A program made the translations under genes and the position numbers. The notes under the pieces are model-generated. The model searched no databases and was not told the origin of the DNA. It worked only from the letters and a program-made list of their open reading frames with translations. DNA of 64,000 nucleotides from Parvularcula bermudensis HTCC2503 (GTDB lineage: Bacteria; Pseudomonadota; Alphaproteobacteria; Caulobacterales; Parvularculaceae), in NCBI RefSeq assembly GCF_000152825.2, contig NC_014414.1, forward strand, positions 1 to 64,000. The letters run 5' to 3'. This document shows, one piece after another, positions 59,147 to 64,000 of this stretch; position 1 is the first letter of the stretch, and the number at the start of each line of letters is the position of its first letter.

Positions 59147-62100
59147 TCAGGCGTCTTCTTCGGCAATTTTCGCAAGGATCGTCAGGATTTTTCGGCATCC
59201 TTTCAACCGAAAGGTCTCGTTCGGCCATTCCTGTTTGAACACAAGTTTCTGGTCGGCCCTGACCTTGAGGTCGAGGGGACTTGAACTGAGATAATTGACG
59301 AGGCCGATCGGATTGGGAAAGGCTTCTTTGCGGAAGCCGATGACTGCCCCCTTCGGCCCGGCATCAATCTTCTCCACATTCGCCCGCCGACAGAGCATCT
59401 TGATGCCGACGATCTGGAGCAAATGGTCCACCTCGCTCGGCAACGGCCCGAACCGGTCGATCAGTTCTGCGGCGAAAGCTTCGATCTCTTCGGACGCCGT
59501 TAAATCCGAGAGCCGACGATAAAGAGACATTCGGACGTCCAGATCGGCGACATAATGATCGGGGATCAGGACCGCGGTCCCAATATTGATCGTCGGTGAC
59601 CAGGTCTCATCCGTCTCGTCATTCCCGTCGCGCAGATTGGCGACCGCCTCTTCCAGCATATGCTGATAGAGTTCGACGCCCACATCTTTGACATTGCCCG
59701 ATTGCTCTTCCCCCAAAAGGTTGCCCGCCCCACGAATATCGAGGTCGTGACTGGCGAGAGTAAATCCCGCCCCCAGCGTATCGAGGCTCTGAAGCACTTT
59801 CAGTCGCTTTTCGGCGCCCTCGGTCATCTTCTTTCGCGGTGACGTCGTCAAATAGGCATAGGCCCGCTGTTTCGAGCGGCCGACCCGCCCCCGGATTTGA
59901 TAGAGCTGAGCGAGGCCGAACATATCCGCACGATGGACGACGAGGGTATTCGCCGTAGGCACATCGATACCGCTTTCGATAATCGTCGTTGCCAGCAGCA
60001 CATCGAATTTGCCGTCATAGAAGCCGTTCATCACGTCTTCGAGTTCCGTCGCGGACATCTGCCCGTGGCCGATTTCAAACTTGATCTCCGGCACTTGATG
60101 GCGAAGGAAGTCTGCTACCGTGTCGATATCGGAAAGTCTGGGCACCACATAAAAACTTTGCCCCCCGCGATAATGCTCACGCAACAAGGTCTCCCGCGCC
60201 ACGACCGGGTCAAAGGGGCCGATCGTCGTTCTGACGGCCAAGCGGTCCACCGGCGGGGTGGCAATCAGGGACAGATCCCGAATCCCCGCCATGGAGAGTT
60301 GCAAGGTCCGGGGGATCGGCGTCGCCGTCAGGGTCAAGACATGGGTGTCGCCGCGAAATTCCTTCAGACGCTCTTTGTGCTTCACCCCAAAATGCTGTTC
60401 TTCATCGATAATCAGGAGGCCGAGATCGCGAAACGCCACGTGCTTGCTCAACAAGGCATGGGTCCCAATCACGATATCGACATCGCCATTCTTGATGCCC
60501 TCGCGCGTGGCGCTCGCCTCCTTGGCGCTTACGAAGCGCGACAACTGCCGAATCTTGACCGGAAACCCCTGAAAACGTTCGACGAAACCGCGAAAATGTT
60601 GACGCACCAACAATGTCGTCGGGGCGATGACCGCCACTTGCCGACCGCTCATGGCGGCGACAAACGCCGCCCTTAAGGCGACTTCGGTCTTCCCGAACCC
60701 GACATCACCGCACACCAATCGGTCCATGGGTCGTCCGCGGCTGAGATCGCTGATGACATCGTCGATGGCGTTCAATTGATCGTCGGTTTCGGTATAGGGA
60801 AAGCGAGCGGCAAATTCGTCGTAAGCCCCCGAGGGCGGCGCGAGCTCCTCGGCCCGGCGGGCGGCCCGTTTCGCAGCGATGGCAATCAATTCCTCCGCCA
60901 TCAGCCGGATACGCTCGCGCATTTTCGCCTTGCGCGACTGCCAGGCCCCCCCGCCCAGGCGGTCGAGGGGATGACTTGGGTCATCAGAGCCGAAACGGCT
61001 CAACAACTCGATGTTCTCCACCGGGAGGAAGAGCTTGTCTCCCTTCTGATAGGTGAGGATCAGACAATCATGGGGCGCGCCGCCAACCTCAAGGGTTTCA
61101 AGCCCGTCATAGCGACCGATCCCGTGATCCACATGGACGATCAAATCACCGACGGACAGCGATGACGCTTCGGTGAGGAAATTATCCGCCCGCTTTGTCT
61201 TGCTTCGTCGAACGAGGCGATCGCCGAGAATGTCTTGTTCGGCGATAAAGCACAAATCATCCGTCTCAAAACCGTTTTCGAGGGGGAGAGCGACAACCGG
61301 CAAAGGCTGGTCCTTGGCCTCCGGCCAGGACAGGGCGGACGTCATGCCGTCGACGTCGTGATCGGCCAGAACGCTTTTCAGTCGGTCCGCAGACCCAGCG
61401 GTCCATCCCGCGATAATGACCTTCCGGCTTTTTCGCATGGCGGCGATATGCGCCGCGACGGCTTCGAAGACATTTTGTCCCGCAGCCCTCTCGGCGGTAA
61501 AGGGCCGTCCCTTCTTGGCCCCAAAATCGAAGGCTCTCTTCCCCTCGGGCGCCGAAAAGGGCGTTAACGGACGAAGGCGGGTTGCCGTCAATGCCGCATC
61601 CCATTCCGCCGGGGTGATATAGAGCCTATCCGGCGGCATCGGCCGATAGGGCACGATATCGAGGCCGCCCTTTTGGTCCTCCCGCGCGGTCATGTCCTCG
61701 CGGCGGGTCTCATAATAATCGGCGATTTGATCGAACCGCTCGCGCGCCGCCTCGTCCCCCAGATGGTCAACGAAGACGAGGGCGTCGCCGAGGTGATCGA
61801 AAACCGTTTCGAGACCGTCATAGAACAGCGGTAACCAATGCTCCATCCCCGCCTGACGGCGACCGGCCGACACCGCTTCATAAACGGGATCGTCCCCTGG
61901 GGCACCGAATTGCGCGAGATAGCCGGAACGAAATCGCGAAATCGTCTCATCATTCAGCAACGCTTCGGAGGCCGCCGAAAGGTGCACATCCTGTCGCTGA
62001 TGCGTCGTCATCTGCGTATTGGGATCGAAGGCGCGGATCGTCTCCAGCGTATCGCCGAAAAAGTCGAGACGAAGGGGCTCGTCCGTTCCCGGCGGGAACA

Positions 62101-62644
62101 AATCGATCAATCCCCCCCTTACGGCATAATCACCAGGCTCCCTGACCGTCGAGGCGCGGGCATAGCCGTTCATCGTCAGGAAACTGATCAATTCGTCCAT
62201 TGAGACGGATGCGCCGGGACGGGCCGAGAAGCTGGCCGTCGAGATCAATGCCTGGCTGGGCACCCGCTGGGTCATCGCGTTCACAGTCGTCACGATGACC
62301 AGCGGCGTCTTGCCATTATGGGCATTGAGGGTCGAAAGCGCCGCCATTCGGGCCGCCACAATCTCCGGCGACGGCGACAGCCGATCATAGGGCAGACAAT
62401 CCCATGCGGGAAAGCGCACAATCGGCACCTGCGGCGCGAAAAAAGCCAGGCTCCCCGCCAAAGCCGCCGCACGACTGGCGTCCCGCGCAATATGCACGAT
62501 AAGCCCCCCCGCCTGAGACACCGCCTGCGCGATGATCAAGGCGTCGGCGCCCTCCGGGGCGCCATGGACGGTAAGGGGCCCCGGTTCCTGCCACGCCCGC
62601 TCGGCGGAGATAGAAGACGTCGCCGAAACAAGCGCCATGGTCAT
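59147..62644 (-). CDS. mfd: Transcription-repair coupling factor Mfd
   Basis: 1,165 residues, full length. The UvrB-like N-terminal module, CarD-like polymerase-interacting domain (G-D-L-I-V-H-V-D-H-G-I-G-R-Y near 510), Walker A G-D-V-G-F-G-K-T near 646, D-E-E-Q near 746, the L-T-A-T-P-I-P-R-T-L and R-G-R-V-G-R-S motifs, and a C-terminal TRCF domain are all present. It removes stalled RNA polymerase and recruits repair. It is convergent with the preceding gene, with 3 bp between. Confidence 0.97.
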   Translation of the reverse strand: MTMALVSATSSISAERAWQEPGPLTVHGAPEGADALIIAQAVSQAGGLIVHIARDASRAAALAGSLAFFAPQVPIVRFPAWDCLPYDRLSPSPEIVAARMAALSTLNAHNGKTPLVIVTTVNAMTQRVPSQALISTASFSARPGASVSMDELISFLTMNGYARASTVREPGDYAVRGGLIDLFPPGTDEPLRLDFFGDTLETIRAFDPNTQMTTHQRQDVHLSAASEALLNDETISRFRSGYLAQFGAPGDDPVYEAVSAGRRQAGMEHWLPLFYDGLETVFDHLGDALVFVDHLGDEAARERFDQIADYYETRREDMTAREDQKGGLDIVPYRPMPPDRLYITPAEWDAALTATRLRPLTPFSAPEGKRAFDFGAKKGRPFTAERAAGQNVFEAVAAHIAAMRKSRKVIIAGWTAGSADRLKSVLADHDVDGMTSALSWPEAKDQPLPVVALPLENGFETDDLCFIAEQDILGDRLVRRSKTKRADNFLTEASSLSVGDLIVHVDHGIGRYDGLETLEVGGAPHDCLILTYQKGDKLFLPVENIELLSRFGSDDPSHPLDRLGGGAWQSRKAKMRERIRLMAEELIAIAAKRAARRAEELAPPSGAYDEFAARFPYTETDDQLNAIDDVISDLSRGRPMDRLVCGDVGFGKTEVALRAAFVAAMSGRQVAVIAPTTLLVRQHFRGFVERFQGFPVKIRQLSRFVSAKEASATREGIKNGDVDIVIGTHALLSKHVAFRDLGLLIIDEEQHFGVKHKERLKEFRGDTHVLTLTATPIPRTLQLSMAGIRDLSLIATPPVDRLAVRTTIGPFDPVVARETLLREHYRGGQSFYVVPRLSDIDTVADFLRHQVPEIKFEIGHGQMSATELEDVMNGFYDGKFDVLLATTIIESGIDVPTANTLVVHRADMFGLAQLYQIRGRVGRSKQRAYAYLTTSPRKKMTEGAEKRLKVLQSLDTLGAGFTLASHDLDIRGAGNLLGEEQSGNVKDVGVELYQHMLEEAVANLRDGNDETDETWSPTINIGTAVLIPDHYVADLDVRMSLYRRLSDLTASEEIEAFAAELIDRFGPLPSEVDHLLQIVGIKMLCRRANVEKIDAGPKGAVIGFRKEAFPNPIGLVNYLSSSPLDLKVRADQKLVFKQEWPNETFRLKGCRKILTILAKIAEEDA

Positions 62645-62660
62645 TCCTTCCCGACAGAAA

Positions 62661-62695
62661 AGCGCCCAAGGGAGGATTTCGCTCCCTCAGGCGCT
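62661..62695 (-). terminator. Terminator between dps and mfd
   Basis: Stem AGCGCC...GGCGCT with an inner GGGAG...CTCCC; on the minus strand the stem is followed by TTTCT. It would end the dps transcript before mfd. Confidence 0.65.
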
Positions 62696-62759
62696 CACCT
62701 GATTTAAACGGCGTGACTGATAGCTAGCCCCCGCCGCGGCGACAAGGGAGGAGCGACGC

Positions 62760-63209
62760 TTAGTCGTCGATAGAGCTTTTCAGCATCCACCGCATTTTTT
62801 CGTGCGCGGCGATCAAGGTACTGAGCAAATCCTCGGTCCCCGTGTCACCCACATCGGAGGCTTCGTCGAGGGCGCCTTCCGCATCCTCAAGCCATGTTGT
62901 GTGATCTGAGACGAGGTTTTGCAGCATCGTGTCGGCGCTCGGCACCGCGTTATCGTTCTCCTTGATCGACGAGGCTTCGGCCATTTCCCGCGTGGAGAGC
63001 GGCGCTGTCACGCCAAGCGTGCGAATCCGCTCGGCGATATCATCGAGGCTCTCCCACATTGCGCGATAATGTTCCTCGAACAAATTATGCAGAGCGTGGA
63101 AGCGCGCGCCGGTCACATTCCAGTGATAGCTGTGGGTCTTGCCGTAGAGCACATAGGTGTTGCCAAGCACCTGAAGCAGTTTTTGGGCGATGGTTTCGGT
63201 CGTAGCCAT
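62760..63209 (-). CDS. dps: Dps/ferritin-like DNA-protection protein
   Basis: 149 residues from ATG 63209, with AAGGAGG upstream. S-Y-H-W-N-V-T-G-A-R-F-H-A-L-H-N-L-F-E-E-H-Y carries the ferroxidase ligands (H, H, E/D) at the dimer interface, followed by D-D-I-A-E-R and D-A-E-G-A-L-D-E-A. Dps binds DNA and oxidises ferrous iron with peroxide. Last residues are S-S-I-D-D; the Lys-rich N-terminus of E. coli Dps is absent. Confidence 0.93.
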   Translation of the reverse strand: MATTETIAQKLLQVLGNTYVLYGKTHSYHWNVTGARFHALHNLFEEHYRAMWESLDDIAERIRTLGVTAPLSTREMAEASSIKENDNAVPSADTMLQNLVSDHTTWLEDAEGALDEASDVGDTGTEDLLSTLIAAHEKMRWMLKSSIDD

Positions 63210-63331
63210 GGTCAACCTCCTTATCGGTCGAAATCACTCCTCCAATGTATGGGGATTGCCGAACACCGCCGCAATTCAGTCCGTCAGCATGGCGTTTCGA
63301 TTATTTCGGTGGAACAGCATGGTCCATGACC

Positions 63332-64000
63332 TCAGGCGCAAAAGCGTTTGAGACGTCCCATTGCCTCCTCAAGGACGCTATCGGCCGCGGCAAATGACAG
63401 GCGGACAAATCCCGGCGCCCCAAAGGCGCTCCCCGGCACGAGGGCCAGCGCCTCCTCATCTAATAGGGCCGTGCAAAAGGCCGTGTCATCCGCCAGCCCC
63501 TTCCGCTTCACAACGCCGTTGATATCCGGAAAGACATAGAACGCCCCGCTGGGGGAAAGGCAGCTGATCCCCTCAATCCGGTTGAGCGTGCGAACGACGA
63601 GGTCGCGACGGGTCCGCAACGCCGTCCGCCAATCGGTCAAGAAGGAAGGCTCCATCCCAAGCGCAGCGACAGCCGCGGCTTGACTGATCGAACAGGGGTT
63701 CGAGGTTGTCTGTCCCGCCACCCGGCGGATCGCCGCCATAAGGGGGGCAGGACCGGCGCCGAAGCCGAGACGCCAGCCCGTCATCGCATGGCTCTTGGAA
63801 ACCCCGTTCACCGTCAGCGTCCGCTCGCGCATCCCCTTCATCTTCGCAAAGAGCGGACCGGGCGGCGATGCGTCAAACCGGATGAGTTCATAGATATCGT
63901 CACTCAGAACCAGGGCCCGGGGGTGCGCCTCGATGACCTCGGCAAGGGCTGCCGCATGCTCAAGAGGAAGGGTCGCGCCGCTGGGATTGTTGGGGAAATT
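63332..64000 (-). CDS. Class I/II PLP-dependent aminotransferase, 3' part
   Basis: 223 residues visible; the gene runs off the right edge. The fragment starts N-F-P-N-N-P-S-G-A-T, the conserved N-P-x-x-P-T/S-G segment, then S-D-D-I-Y-E-L-I-R-F-D (cofactor-binding Asp/Tyr) and N-G-V-S-K-S-H-A-M-T-G-W-R-L-G-F-G with the Schiff-base lysine. The C-terminal F-V-R-L-S-F-A closes the fold. Closest in pattern to bacterial aspartate aminotransferases of subgroup I-gamma; exact substrate cannot be fixed. Confidence 0.92.
   Translation of the reverse strand, partial: NFPNNPSGATLPLEHAAALAEVIEAHPRALVLSDDIYELIRFDASPPGPLFAKMKGMRERTLTVNGVSKSHAMTGWRLGFGAGPAPLMAAIRRVAGQTTSNPCSISQAAAVAALGMEPSFLTDWRTALRTRRDLVVRTLNRIEGISCLSPSGAFYVFPDINGVVKRKGLADDTAFCTALLDEEALALVPGSAFGAPGFVRLSFAAADSVLEEAMGRLKRFCA

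Noticed and set aside
1-64000. CRISPR arrays or rRNA genes
   Set aside because: No regularly spaced repeats and no rRNA-like sequence were seen anywhere in the window.

Overview
The window reads as an alphaproteobacterial chromosome of high G+C carrying most of an integrative and conjugative element (ICE). Positions 1 to about 50,250 are the ICE and run off the left edge. Positions 50,250 to 64,000 are ordinary chromosome. The alphaproteobacterial reading rests on the core proteins (205-residue S4, Mfd, MiaA, CGFS glutaredoxin), a CTTGAC-type -35 upstream of tRNA-Asp, and a DUF736/DUF2958/ArdC/ParB backbone known from alphaproteobacterial plasmids and ICEs. A regulator with a degenerate GGDEF domain hints at the Caulobacterales/Parvularculales side. 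The genus cannot be named from the sequence alone.

ICE layout from left to right. (1) Maintenance module, 52-5,061: ArdC antirestriction protein, ParB-like protein, DUF736, DUF2958 and a TacA/TacT-type toxin-antitoxin pair. (2) 5,107-7,182: a membrane-protein gene split by a 1,320-bp IS3-family element; a 3-bp target duplication lets the original 250-codon frame be rebuilt exactly. (3) DNA-processing module, 7,351-13,823: SSB, a TraC-like accessory protein, a likely oriT region, a relaxosome-type small protein, a TraD-type coupling protein and a MobF relaxase-helicase. (4) Defence cargo of visibly lower G+C, 13,899-28,584: a Shango-like triad (TerB protein, BrxD-like ATPase, Lhr-like helicase), a Septu-like ATPase/HNH pair, and a type II CBASS locus (S-4TM effector, CD-NTase, E2-E1 fusion, JAMM protease) followed by a small two-TM protein. 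(5) An almost gap-free F-type (MPF-F) type IV secretion operon on the minus strand, 46,774 down to 28,594, in the order traA-L-E-K-B-orf-dsbC-V-C-orf-trbI-S26 peptidase-W-U-trbC-N-F-orf-H-G. (6) Regulatory/integration module, 47,170-50,195: a small unknown protein, an XRE regulator, two more small unknown proteins and a tyrosine integrase next to the 3' end of tRNA-Asp(GTC), the inferred attachment site.

Chromosomal genes: RhlE-type RNA helicase, miaA, monothiol glutaredoxin, rpsD, an unknown membrane protein, a histidine phosphatase, an M15 D,D-carboxypeptidase with an N-terminal helical domain, a receiver/degenerate-GGDEF protein, mfd, dps and the 3' part of a class I/II aminotransferase.

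The most unusual feature is the TerB protein of the Shango-like triad (17,380-20,244). It starts with a signal-like segment, a peptidoglycan-binding fold and a transmembrane helix, which predicts that this DNA-processing defence complex is tethered to the cell envelope. Other points of note are the hydrophobic C-terminal helix and Gly-rich tail on the CD-NTase, the long N-terminal extension on the Septu-like ATPase, and palindromes upstream of traA and between the CBASS effector and synthase genes.
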